This document shows, piece by piece, positions 52,605 to 60,609 of a stretch of 64,000 nucleotides of DNA. The stretch spans positions 62,001 through 126,000 of the forward strand of contig DIYJ01000009.1 in assembly GCA_002428995.1 (NCBI GenBank), in the 5' to 3' direction. Each line of letters opens with the position of its first letter. Position 1 is the stretch's first letter. The notes below the pieces were generated by a model. It ran no database searches, was not told the DNA's origin, and was given only the letters and a program-made list of their open reading frames with translations. Source of the DNA: Flavobacteriales bacterium UBA6057 (GTDB lineage: Bacteria; Bacteroidota; Bacteroidia; Flavobacteriales_G; Salibacteraceae). A program made the position numbers and the translations under genes.

Positions 52605-52665
52605 GATCAAAGTAGTCAGCCGGACATGCCGTTCATTGAGGTTGAGGTTGTCATTGCGGTTGAGA
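52605..52665 (+). repeat. Head-plus-TTGNNN hexamer repeat, copy B
   Basis: Same head as copy A (22 nt AGCCGGACATGCCGTTCATTGA identical, and GATCAAAG upstream) followed by five TTGNNN hexamers (52636-52665). The hexamer sequences differ from those of copy A, so head and tail evolve at different rates. Confidence 0.8.
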
Positions 52666-52794
52666 TTCCTTCGCACTCGCCCGTTCCATTCCTAAACGCT
52701 TATGACAAAGTAACCGCAAGCAACAAAAGATCCAGCCAACCAATCCCTACCAAAGCTGATAGCCAATAGCTGACAGCTGATGGCTCTTACCCCC

Positions 52795-52802
52795 TACATT
52801 TG
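52795..52802 (+). promoter_or_regulatory. Promoter -7 box (TACATTTG) 4 nt from the tgt GTG start
   Basis: TACATTTG fits TAnnTTTG and ends 4 nt before GTG 52807. This decides the tgt start: an ATG at 52780 would lie upstream of the transcription start. Confidence 0.6.
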
Positions 52803-52806
52803 GCCC

Positions 52807-53937
52807 GTGAAATTTGACCTTCAACACCTCGATCCTCAATCCAGCGCGCGAGCGGGCGAGATCACAACCGATCACGGCACCATTCAGACTCCGATTTTCA
52901 TGCCTGTTGGCACGGCCGCTTCGGTGAAAACAGTTCATCAGCGAGAGCTGAAAGACGACATCAACGCACAGATCATTCTTGGGAACACCTATCACTTGTT
53001 TCTGCGGCCAGGAATGGATTTGATGCAGGCGGCCGGAGGTTTGCACCAGTTCATGAACTGGGATCGTCCGATTTTGACGGACAGCGGTGGATACCAGGTC
53101 TACAGCCTGGCGCAGAACCGAAAGATTACGGAAGAAGGAGTAACATTTCAAAGTCATATTGACGGTAGTCGTCACTTCTTTTCGCCCGAAAGTGCCATGG
53201 ATGTGCAGCGCCAGATTGGTGCAGACATCATCATGGCGTTTGACGAGTGTACACCTTATCCCTGCGATCGTGATTATGCGGAGAAAAGCATGCACATGAC
53301 CCATCGCTGGCTGAAGCGCTGCTGCGAGCACTTTGATAAAACCGAAGGATTGTACGGACATTCCCAAACGCTGTTCCCCATCGTGCAGGGCAGTGTTTAC
53401 TCAGACTTGCGAAGGCAAAGTGCCGAAGCCATTGCTTCCTTTGAGCGTGAAGGCAACGCGATTGGTGGATTGAGTGTGGGAGAACCGCACGAGATGATGT
53501 ATGCCATGACCGAGGAGGTTTGCGGCATTTTGCCGAAGGATAAACCGCGCTACCTCATGGGAGTAGGAACGCCTGAAAACATTCTGGAGTGCATCGCCTT
53601 GGGCGTGGACATGTTTGACTGTGTATTACCCACGCGCAACGCCCGTCACGGAATGGTTTACACTTGGGATGGCATCATCAACATCAAGAACAAGAAGTGG
53701 GAAGGAGATTTCTCGGTCCTCGATCCAAAAGGCACTTCTTACGTAGACTCGCAATACAGCCGGGCATACGTACGTCACTTGTTTGCAGCGGGGGAGATGC
53801 TTGGACCTCAAATCACCAGCATTCACAATCTGGCATTTTATTTGGATTTGGTGACTCAGGCCCGGGAACAAATAAAAAACGGGAACTTCGCGACCTGGAA
53901 AAATCAAGTGCTCTCAAAGATCACCTGCCGACTGTAG
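52807..53937 (+). CDS. tgt: tRNA-guanine transglycosylase (queuine tRNA-ribosyltransferase)
   Basis: Start GTG 52807 (376 residues, VKFDLQHLDPQSSARAG) is preferred over ATG 52780 since the family starts at this point and a -7 box lies between. The enzyme exchanges guanine-34 for preQ1 in Asp, Asn, His and Tyr tRNAs. Visible are Asp92 in LTDSGGYQV, FDECTPYP, GGLSVGE, and the nucleophile Asp271 in DMFDCVLPTRNARHG. The zinc site is lost: where CxCxxC is expected the sequence reads GTSYVDS (309-315), though the His in SIHNLAFYL remains. Followed without gap by the LptF/G gene. Confidence 0.95.
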   Translation: MKFDLQHLDPQSSARAGEITTDHGTIQTPIFMPVGTAASVKTVHQRELKDDINAQIILGNTYHLFLRPGMDLMQAAGGLHQFMNWDRPILTDSGGYQVYSLAQNRKITEEGVTFQSHIDGSRHFFSPESAMDVQRQIGADIIMAFDECTPYPCDRDYAEKSMHMTHRWLKRCCEHFDKTEGLYGHSQTLFPIVQGSVYSDLRRQSAEAIASFEREGNAIGGLSVGEPHEMMYAMTEEVCGILPKDKPRYLMGVGTPENILECIALGVDMFDCVLPTRNARHGMVYTWDGIINIKNKKWEGDFSVLDPKGTSYVDSQYSRAYVRHLFAAGEMLGPQITSIHNLAFYLDLVTQAREQIKNGNFATWKNQVLSKITCRL

Positions 53938-55020
53938 ATGCTCAAGATCCTCGACCGCTATATCATCAAGCGTTTCCTGCTGACGTTTTTCTTCATCCTG
54001 GGGCTGATCATGCTCATTGCGATGATCTTCGACATCAGCGAGCAGATCGATGACTTCATCAAGCGCGAGGCACCACTCGGGGCGATCATTTTCAAGTACT
54101 ACGTCAACTTTGTCATCTTCTACGGGAATCTGTTTAGCCCGCTGCTCACCTTCCTTTCGGTGATCTTTTTTACTGCGCAACTAGCCAACCGAACGGAGAT
54201 TGTAGCTATCCTAAGCAGCGGGGTAAGCTTCCGCAGATTGATGCGACCCTACTTCATCAGCGCGACCATCCTCGCCACGATGTCGTTTTTCCTCAACAAC
54301 TACCTCGTACCTGAAGCCAACAAACAGCGAATTGACTTCGAGAACCAATACATGCGAGGCTTCCGCACCAATCAGGATAAGAACATTCACAAGCAGATCC
54401 GGCCGGGCATTATGATCTACTTCGACAAGTTCAACACCAAGCGGAAGATCGGCTATCAGTTTTCGCTCGAAGCCTGGGATGAGGGAGAGCTTGAGTCGAA
54501 GATCTTTGCCAAGTACATCCGCTGGGATACGGTGAACGAAATCTGGCAGTTGGAGAACTTCTACATCCGCAAGTACTTGGAGGATGGTACGGAGCACATT
54601 CGCAAAGGCAGTAAACTGGATACAGCGCTGGCTTTTCTTCCCAGCGAATTCCAGGCGCGAATCGAGGACATTCAAATGCTGGACGTGAATGAACTGGATG
54701 ATTTTATCGCTGAGGAGCGTCTCAAGGGATCGTCCAACATCACCTTCTACCTGATCGAAAAGCACAGCAGAAATGCGCTGCCGCTGTCCACGTACATCTT
54801 AACCGTCATAGGTGTGGCGATGAGCAGTCGAAAGGTGAGAGGAGGCATCGGGGCGCACATTGCAGCCGGTCTGGCCCTGGCGGTAACCTACATCCTCGCT
54901 ATGAAGGTGAGTACCGTATACGCCACGAACGCAGGCTTAGATCCTCTGATTGCGGTTTGGATTCCGAATTTCCTCTATGGCGCCCTGGCGGCTTATTTGT
55001 ATTGGAAGGCTCCTAAGTAG
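53938..55020 (+). CDS. LptF/LptG family LPS-export permease
   Basis: A 360-residue YjgP/YjgQ permease starting on the base after the tgt stop. Three N-terminal membrane helices (KILDRYIIKRFLLTFFFILG at the start, then about 58-85 and 98-125), a periplasmic jellyroll (about 130-265) and three C-terminal helices (about 283-305, 310-330, 335-356) give the family plan. With an LptB ATPase it lifts lipopolysaccharide from the inner membrane. Which of LptF or LptG it is cannot be said, as many Bacteroidota keep the two genes apart. tgt-lptF/G adjacency is frequent in this phylum. Confidence 0.92.
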   Translation: MLKILDRYIIKRFLLTFFFILGLIMLIAMIFDISEQIDDFIKREAPLGAIIFKYYVNFVIFYGNLFSPLLTFLSVIFFTAQLANRTEIVAILSSGVSFRRLMRPYFISATILATMSFFLNNYLVPEANKQRIDFENQYMRGFRTNQDKNIHKQIRPGIMIYFDKFNTKRKIGYQFSLEAWDEGELESKIFAKYIRWDTVNEIWQLENFYIRKYLEDGTEHIRKGSKLDTALAFLPSEFQARIEDIQMLDVNELDDFIAEERLKGSSNITFYLIEKHSRNALPLSTYILTVIGVAMSSRKVRGGIGAHIAAGLALAVTYILAMKVSTVYATNAGLDPLIAVWIPNFLYGALAAYLYWKAPK

Positions 55021-55243
55021 CTGGGTAGTGTGTCAAAAGTGTTGTTGTGAGGTTTCAGGTTTGTTCTTTGACATTTTGGTTTCAGGTTCATGAGCAGTCC
55101 TTGAGCCTGGTAGCAATGACGCTACGGTGACGCTTGATGAGCACTACGTGTATGGTGCTGGCGGCATGCTCTTGGCGATTTATCGAGATGAGCAGGGCGG
55201 AAGTGGATTAAAGTTATCGACTCATCCAAATTAAAACAGCTAA

Positions 55244-55289
55244 CCCGACATGCCGCTCATTGAATTTGAGTTTGAGATTGCAATTGAGT
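55244..55289 (+). repeat. Head-plus-TTGNNN hexamer repeat, copy C
   Basis: The head CCCGACATGCCGCTCA (two changes from copies A and B) is followed by five TTGNNN hexamers (55260-55289). Lies in the 291-nt gap 55021-55311, which otherwise contains no recognised element. Confidence 0.75.
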
Positions 55290-55311
55290 TTTCTTCCCGC
55301 GACTCTTCCTC

Positions 55312-56451
55312 TTACAAATGCACCCTCAACACATCGACCATCAGCTGCTCAAAGTTTTGAATCGAGGGTTGGTCACTGGAGATTCTGCCTTGGTTGGCGA
55401 TGAGGATGATGGTCAGCTCATGTTCCGGGAAGTACCACATTTCGCTCGAATAGCCTGCTGCTTGTCCGTCATGGCCAAAGGCGGTGTGACCATCGAAATC
55501 TTCTTCGAGCAAGCCAAGGTTTTGATCGATCATCTGATCCAGCGTTTCCTGCGTGGTAAGCTGGCCGGAGAGCAAAGCGCTGAAGAAATGGTGAACGTCC
55601 ACAGCATTGGAAATCATGGCCGCTTCGCCAGACCATCTTCTTGCATCAAATAGACTGACCTCGCGAAGCTTTCCGTTGTCATACATGTCGCAGTATCCAG
55701 CACATAGGTTATTTGGAAAGGACTCCATTGTGCTGAACGAAGTGTGTTCCAGCATCAACGGATCGAGGATGAACTCCTGGAAATAAGCTTCAAAGCCTTG
55801 ACCGGTGACTTTTTCCAGGATCAGTTGAAGCAAAACATAATTGGTGTTGGAGTAGGGAGGACCGTATTGTTCGATGACATCATCGCGCGTACCTCCCAGC
55901 GCCCGCGCAAAGTCCAGGCGCTCCCCCACGGAGATCGGTTCTCCAGGCTCGTTGAGCACCTGCGCTACAAAGCGGGAATTGTCATCGTAGTTGGCAATAC
56001 CGCTGGTATGATTCAATAGCTCCGCCACGGTGGTTTCGTAAGCCTTATCCAGATCTTGGAGCACATGATCATCCAGGTAATCCGAAATAGGAGCTTCCAG
56101 GTTCACTTGTCCTGAAGCAGCCAGTTGCAAGATGGCGGTCGCCATGAAGGTTTTGGTGAGGCTGGCTACCCGAAAGGTGTGGCATAGTTCAAGGGCCTGT
56201 CCGTTCTCGATGTTAACCACACCCGAGGCTCCTGCAAAAAAGCCCTGCGATTCCGAATGAACCACCGCAGTTACTCCCGGGATACCTCCGTGGGTATGCA
56301 GCTCCAACAGGTGCTGGAGTGCTTCGCTCTGTTCATGGTCGTTGTCTGGAGTGCCCGCATTAGAACACGCTCCAGCCAGGATGGACGATTCAGGCTCCTG
56401 TTTACAGGCTCCAAGACTGAGAATAACGACAAAAACAACAATGATTCTCAT
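55312..56451 (-). CDS. Serine hydrolase, beta-lactamase class C/esterase family, lipoprotein
   Basis: A 379-residue lipoprotein (MRIIVVFVVILSLGAC, Cys16) with the penicillin-binding fold. Catalytic Ser97-x-x-Lys100 is in RVASLTKTFMA, the tyrosine motif is Tyr200-Ser-Asn in GPPYSNTNY, and the third motif is HDGQAAGYSS in place of KTG, as in many esterase-like and D-aminopeptidase-like members. Substrate not known: peptidoglycan peptides or an ester are likelier than beta-lactam antibiotics. It overlaps the end of the upstream barrel gene by 4 nt (ATGA), so the two are translationally coupled. Confidence 0.9.
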   Translation of the reverse strand: MRIIVVFVVILSLGACKQEPESSILAGACSNAGTPDNDHEQSEALQHLLELHTHGGIPGVTAVVHSESQGFFAGASGVVNIENGQALELCHTFRVASLTKTFMATAILQLAASGQVNLEAPISDYLDDHVLQDLDKAYETTVAELLNHTSGIANYDDNSRFVAQVLNEPGEPISVGERLDFARALGGTRDDVIEQYGPPYSNTNYVLLQLILEKVTGQGFEAYFQEFILDPLMLEHTSFSTMESFPNNLCAGYCDMYDNGKLREVSLFDARRWSGEAAMISNAVDVHHFFSALLSGQLTTQETLDQMIDQNLGLLEEDFDGHTAFGHDGQAAGYSSEMWYFPEHELTIILIANQGRISSDQPSIQNFEQLMVDVLRVHL

Positions 56452-57116
56452 GTGTGTTGAAGATTGAGCCGTAGCCCGAGGGCCATCCGATTGTGAACGA
56501 TGAAAAGCACCCCTGCCTTTCTGGAAAAGGGCGCTTGCGTGATGACTTTGTAGTGGGTGAAGACCGACCAGCGATGGGAAATGGGAACCGCCAAACCAGC
56601 ATGAAGCGAGGCGTTTAATTGTGAACGTCCCCAGTCTCTGACCTGTTTGTATTGGCCGTTTTCCAGCTTGTAAACCGGAGCATCTTCGAAGGTGCGGAGG
56701 TAAGCCAAGCCACCACCGCCTTCAAGGGCAAGCCAGGGCAGTGGTCGGTATTGAAACCGAACGGCATGTTCCAGTTCAAAGCCGTAGTGAAGGTCCGGTT
56801 GATGATATCCTGCCAGGGACAAAGTATAATGCCCGGCAAGTCTTGCGCGAGGTCGAAGCAATTGCACCCCAACCCCGATCTGAGCACCTGGAAGCCGGTT
56901 CAATCCAATCAGCTGATTACTCGCCCGAAGTGGTAGGCTCACCGAATGTGAAAAGACACTCCCTTCCACAAATTCCAGCCGATCGCTCCAGCGTTCTTCC
57001 TGCCCACAGACATCCAAGGACAGAACAACAGTGCAAAGAACTCCTAAGGCCTTCAAAAACTGGTTTTTACGCCCAGGTCTTAGGTGTAAAGCATCAAAAA
57101 AGCAAGCAAGCTTCAT
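56448..57116 (-). CDS. Hypothetical outer-membrane barrel-like protein
   Basis: A 222-residue protein with a signal-like segment (about residues 24-38, LGVLCTVVLSLDVCGQ) after a basic start; a start downstream is possible. The mature part has amphipathic strands (YTLSLAGYHQPDLHYGFELE; WLALEGGGGLAYLRTF; WSVFTHYKVITQAPF; LGLRLNL at the end) consistent with a small barrel such as PagL-like or OmpW-like proteins. No catalytic motif is clear. Upstream partner of the serine hydrolase gene. Confidence 0.7.
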   Translation of the reverse strand: MKLACFFDALHLRPGRKNQFLKALGVLCTVVLSLDVCGQEERWSDRLEFVEGSVFSHSVSLPLRASNQLIGLNRLPGAQIGVGVQLLRPRARLAGHYTLSLAGYHQPDLHYGFELEHAVRFQYRPLPWLALEGGGGLAYLRTFEDAPVYKLENGQYKQVRDWGRSQLNASLHAGLAVPISHRWSVFTHYKVITQAPFSRKAGVLFIVHNRMALGLRLNLQHT

Positions 57117-57254
57117 TCATCGCATTTCCAGGATGACAACCAATCCCACACAAACCCCCACGCCAATCTCATTTGTCTTCGACAGGTAATCCTTTGATCT
57201 TGCATCCATGATCTTTGATCTATATTAAATGTACCAACATTAATTGTTGTGGAT

Positions 57255-57262
57255 TATATTTG
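57255..57262 (+). promoter_or_regulatory. Promoter -7 box (TATATTTG) 4 nt from pirin start
   Basis: TATATTTG fits TAnnTTTG and ends 4 nt before the ATG at 57267; transcription probably begins at the start codon. The region before it is AT-rich. Confidence 0.55.
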
Positions 57263-57266
57263 AAGA

Positions 57267-58136
57267 ATGAGAACCATCAAGCAAAAGATTCGATCCCAGA
57301 AAGTGAACATGGGTGGGATCATTTTAGACCAGCCTTTGCCACAGCGAAACCTGGACATGGTTGATCCTTTTTTGTTGATCCATCACTGGGACGATCAGTT
57401 ACCGGGAAATCAGCAGCAGAGCAAGGTTGGTGTAGGGCCGCACCCGCATCGGGGTTTTGCACCGGTCACCTTCATTTTCAATGGAGGTGTGCATCATCGT
57501 GACTCTACGGGACATGAAAGCGTGGTGTATGGTGGTGGCACCCAGTGGATGAATAGTGGGAAGGGCATCGTGCACAGCGAACGACCTGCTAGGGAACTGG
57601 TAACCAGCGGTGGCCGGTTCGAGCTGATCCAGTTTTGGGTAAATGTTCCCGCTGCGCATAAGATGGATGCTCCATCCTATCAACCCTTGCAGAAGGAGGA
57701 TACACCCACGGTGGTGAGCGAAGATGGAAAGGTGAGTACAGGAGTGGTAGCCGGAGCTTTTGGCGGCAAGCAGGGCAAGATCGATACCAAGTCTGATTTG
57801 CAGATTCTCCGTCACGACCTGAATACCGGTGGCAAGGTGGAGGTGCCGATTCCCGAAAACTACAATGCTCTTATTTACAATCTGGACGGCAAGACGCTGG
57901 TGAACGGAAGCGAGGAACTGGGCGAACGAGAAATGGTGATCTTCAATAATGATGGCAAGAGCATTACGCTTGAGGCAAGGGCTCAGTCGCGCATTATTCT
58001 TCTGGCGGGTAAACCCATCAACGAGCCGGTGGTGTCTTACGGTCCCTTTGTCATGAATACGGAGCAGGAAATCATGACCGCGATCAACGATTATCAGCAG
58101 GGACGCCTCGGGACGCTGGTCGAACAATTTGACTGA
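57267..58136 (+). CDS. Pirin family protein
   Basis: A 289-residue bicupin. The metal ligands of pirin are in place: His59 and His61 in PHPHRGFAPVT, His103 and Glu105 in GIVHSERP. The C-terminal cupin contains LAGKPINEPVVSYGPFVMN, the usual pirin-C signature. Some pirins have quercetin dioxygenase activity and others act as redox-sensing cofactors; the role here is open. First gene of a tight three-gene unit (1 nt to the next gene) with a Tat-exported protein and a CDGSH protein. Confidence 0.95.
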   Translation: MRTIKQKIRSQKVNMGGIILDQPLPQRNLDMVDPFLLIHHWDDQLPGNQQQSKVGVGPHPHRGFAPVTFIFNGGVHHRDSTGHESVVYGGGTQWMNSGKGIVHSERPARELVTSGGRFELIQFWVNVPAAHKMDAPSYQPLQKEDTPTVVSEDGKVSTGVVAGAFGGKQGKIDTKSDLQILRHDLNTGGKVEVPIPENYNALIYNLDGKTLVNGSEELGEREMVIFNNDGKSITLEARAQSRIILLAGKPINEPVVSYGPFVMNTEQEIMTAINDYQQGRLGTLVEQFD

Positions 58137-58137
58137 T

Positions 58138-58737
58138 ATGGAGCGAAGAAGTTTTGTGAAAAGGTCTGTACTAGCTACAGCAGGTTTGATGCTGTCTCCC
58201 TTGTTTGCCAATGAATTGCTGGCAGGAAGCTTTCATCCGCAATCGATTGTGAAGCTCTCAGAACCGGTAAATCATGTGCGTCATGGATTGATGGCGGATC
58301 AACTTACCCGGTTGTCCGGTCTTCCTTCCTGGTTGAAGGTCGGAGTGCCGCAGCGGATGTTCAGAAACGGAATTTCCAGTGCGAGTGACGATCTCGTGAG
58401 CACCAACATCCTCGTGGACGAGCATTCCCTGAGTGTGATGCAAATGGGGCAGCGGTTTCACATTCATGCCGCAGAGGAGCAATACGAAATTGATAACACA
58501 TCGACTGAGATTGAATTGAAGCCCGGATTGAATATAAGTGCACACAAGCTCGGGTTCCAGGAAGAGTTGGAGCTGGAACCCGGAGCCGTGCTTATGGTGT
58601 TTGAAGGCAAGGCCCAGCTGGCGGGTGGAATGAATCTAAATAGGGGAGATGCCGTTAACAATGTGGAAGCGGGGCGGTTAACTTCTTTAGATTCCAATAC
58701 CATATTCATCTCTATTAACCGAACCAATCATGAGTGA
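58138..58737 (+). CDS. Tat-exported protein of unknown function
   Basis: Start ATG 58138, one base after the pirin stop, gives 199 residues and opens a twin-arginine signal (MERRSFVKRSVLATAG). A TTG start at 58129 would add three residues. The C-terminal half is beta-rich (FHIHAAEEQYEID; LELEPGAVLMVFEGKAQLAGG; LNRGDAVNNVEAG) and resembles a cupin sandwich, but I cannot assign a family. The Tat signal implies export folded, perhaps with a metal bound. The last 8 nt overlap the CDGSH gene. Confidence 0.75.
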   Translation: MERRSFVKRSVLATAGLMLSPLFANELLAGSFHPQSIVKLSEPVNHVRHGLMADQLTRLSGLPSWLKVGVPQRMFRNGISSASDDLVSTNILVDEHSLSVMQMGQRFHIHAAEEQYEIDNTSTEIELKPGLNISAHKLGFQEELELEPGAVLMVFEGKAQLAGGMNLNRGDAVNNVEAGRLTSLDSNTIFISINRTNHE

Positions 58738-58966
58738 AGCAAAACGCGCGGGAGACGTTCCCGAAATGATCGACATCGAAGCCGGAAAAAATTATGCCTG
58801 GTGTTCCTGTGGCATGAGTGAAAATCAACCCTGGTGCAACGGAGCGCATCAGTCTACTGAAATGACTCCGTTCGTATTTAAGCTGGAAGAAGGCAAAAAG
58901 GTAGCGATGTGCATGTGCAAGCAGACATCCAACCCGCCCTACTGCGATGGCAGCCACGCGAAGTAG
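58730..58966 (+). CDS. Double CDGSH iron-sulfur protein
   Basis: A 78-residue protein with two CDGSH-type motifs: CSCGMSENQPWCNGAH (about 25-40) and CMCKQTSNPPYCDGSH (about 60-75), each giving three Cys and one His for a [2Fe-2S] cluster. No signal peptide, so cytoplasmic. CDGSH proteins move clusters or sense redox state. The gene overlaps the preceding Tat-protein gene by 8 nt, which ties it to the pirin operon. Confidence 0.95.
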   Translation: MSEAKRAGDVPEMIDIEAGKNYAWCSCGMSENQPWCNGAHQSTEMTPFVFKLEEGKKVAMCMCKQTSNPPYCDGSHAK

Positions 58967-58990
58967 TGGGGATTGAGGTTTGAATGCTGG

Positions 58991-59115
58991 TCACCCTTCG
59001 AGACAGTCCCGTTGGGACTTCCTCAGGATGACTACGAGTGATGGATTCTTCAAGCACAAAACAAACATCCAGGTCATCCTGAGGAGGCCCTGTAAAGGGC
59101 CATCTCGAAGGGTGA
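58991..59115. repeat. REP-like paired-arm inverted repeat, copy 2
   Basis: TCACCCTTCGAGAC at 58991-59004 and ATCTCGAAGGGTGA at the right end form the outer arms, each next to a small palindrome (left AGTCCCGTTGGGACT, right GGCCCTGTAAAGGGCC) and CTCAGGATGAC / GTCATCCTGAG. The right-arm palindrome is the reverse complement of the left-arm palindrome of copy 1, so the arms are interchangeable. The 40-nt centre is unique. Confidence 0.85.
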
Positions 59116-59191
59116 CAACCCACCCCCAAAACAAGCACACAAAACACCCCATTAACGCTCAGGAAGCCGTGATCTTTCTATATTGGCCGCT

Positions 59192-60595
59192 ATGCACATT
59201 CATGAGCCATTGATCACCAACGATGCAGTAATACTCGGTATTCTGCTGATGCTTCTGGGAGGGATTTTCTATACCTCAAACCTTCAGGGCTCTGCCTGGA
59301 AGAACTTTTACAAGTACGTCCCTGCACTGTTATTGTGCTACTTCCTGCCCAGCATCTTTACCTCGCTCGGAGTGATTGCTCCCAAGTGGTATGATCTGGC
59401 TGCTTTGGCTGAGCATCTTCAATCGCTTGGGGCTGTGTTGCCCGCATCGTGGAGCGCTGCTGACCTTGAGCAAGCGGTGAATTCACTCGGGCTGACCAAG
59501 GATGACCTGAAACCCTTTCAACAAGAGTCTAAGCTCTATTTTGCTGCTTCCCGCTACTTTCTTCCCGCCAGTTTGGTGTTGCTTACCCTAAGTATCAGCA
59601 TCAAGGAACTCATCAAGCTGGGGCCAAAAGCGCTCATCATGTTCATCACTGGAACGGTGGGTGTCGTGATTGGAGGCCCGCTTTCCATTCTGTTGTTTTC
59701 CTTCATTGCGCCCGATGTTGTTGGAGCGCAGGGTGAAGAAGTGTGGAGAGGCATGACCACCATCGCAGGTAGCTGGATCGGTGGCGGTGCCAACCAGGCC
59801 GCGATGTATGAAGTATTCAAGGAAGGCGAGCGTAACCTCATTTCTTCCCAGATGTACTCGATCATGATCACTGTGGATGTGATTGTTGCAGAAATCTGGA
59901 TGGCATTTCTGTTGCTCGGTGTCGGCAAAAGCGAGAGCATTGATCGTTGGCTGAAGGCAGACGCTTCAAGCGTAGAAAACCTGAAAAACAAGATGCACGA
60001 GTTCAGTCAGAAGATTGCGCGCATTGCTAGCATGTCCGACCTGATCGTCATCCTGGCCATCGGGTTGGGAGCAACAGCTTTGGCTCACTTCTTGGCGGAT
60101 CGCATTGCGCCCTTCATCGGTGAAAACATGCCCTTCCTGAGCCAGTTCAGCCTCAATTCCCATTTCTTCTGGTTGATCGTTTTGGCGACCACCTTCGGAC
60201 TCATCCTAAGCTTCACGAAACTGAGAAACTACGAAGGGGCCGGAGCCTCTAAAGTTGGAGGTGTATTCATCTACTTTCTGGTAGCCACCATCGGCATGAA
60301 AATGAACGTGCTGGAGATTTTCGGCAATCCCGGTATGTTCTTCGTGGGCCTGGTTTGGATGGCCGTTCACGTGGGTCTGATGATCTTGGTGGCGAAGCTG
60401 ATCCGAGCTCCGTTCTTCTTCCTGGCGGTAGGCTCGAAAGCCAACATTGGTGGAGCGGCTTCAGCTCCGGTTGTAGCAGCTGCGTTCCATCCGTCACTGG
60501 CCCCGGTGGGAGTAATTCTGGCCGTGTTTGGCTATGCCTTGGGGACTTATGCTGCGTACATCTGCGGCCTCCTGATGCAACTGGCATCTCCCTAA
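59192..60595 (+). CDS. DUF819 family membrane transporter
   Basis: Start ATG 59192 (467 residues) is preferred to TTG 59183. About twelve membrane helices with the DUF819 (YjcL-like) pattern: AVILGILLMLLGGIFYTSN, the repeat signatures TTIAGSWIGGGANQAAM and, in the second half, VGSKANIGGAASAPVVAAAF. The inverted-repeat design resembles sodium-coupled carriers. Substrate unknown. A TATATTGG sequence 5 nt before the ATG is a weak -7 candidate. Confidence 0.9.
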   Translation: MHIHEPLITNDAVILGILLMLLGGIFYTSNLQGSAWKNFYKYVPALLLCYFLPSIFTSLGVIAPKWYDLAALAEHLQSLGAVLPASWSAADLEQAVNSLGLTKDDLKPFQQESKLYFAASRYFLPASLVLLTLSISIKELIKLGPKALIMFITGTVGVVIGGPLSILLFSFIAPDVVGAQGEEVWRGMTTIAGSWIGGGANQAAMYEVFKEGERNLISSQMYSIMITVDVIVAEIWMAFLLLGVGKSESIDRWLKADASSVENLKNKMHEFSQKIARIASMSDLIVILAIGLGATALAHFLADRIAPFIGENMPFLSQFSLNSHFFWLIVLATTFGLILSFTKLRNYEGAGASKVGGVFIYFLVATIGMKMNVLEIFGNPGMFFVGLVWMAVHVGLMILVAKLIRAPFFFLAVGSKANIGGAASAPVVAAAFHPSLAPVGVILAVFGYALGTYAAYICGLLMQLASP

Positions 60596-60609
60596 AATCA
60601 TGAGGACTG

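Noticed and set aside
52470..52769. 99-codon frame running through the head-plus-hexamer repeats
   Set aside because: It exists because TTGNNN hexamers carry no stop in that frame (Leu-Asn/Ser repeats); no start signal and no family.
55312..56451. Antibiotic-resistance beta-lactamase
   Set aside because: The fold and SxxK and YSN motifs fit, but the third motif is HDG rather than KTG and the protein is a lipoprotein beside a barrel gene, which favours an esterase or peptidase role.
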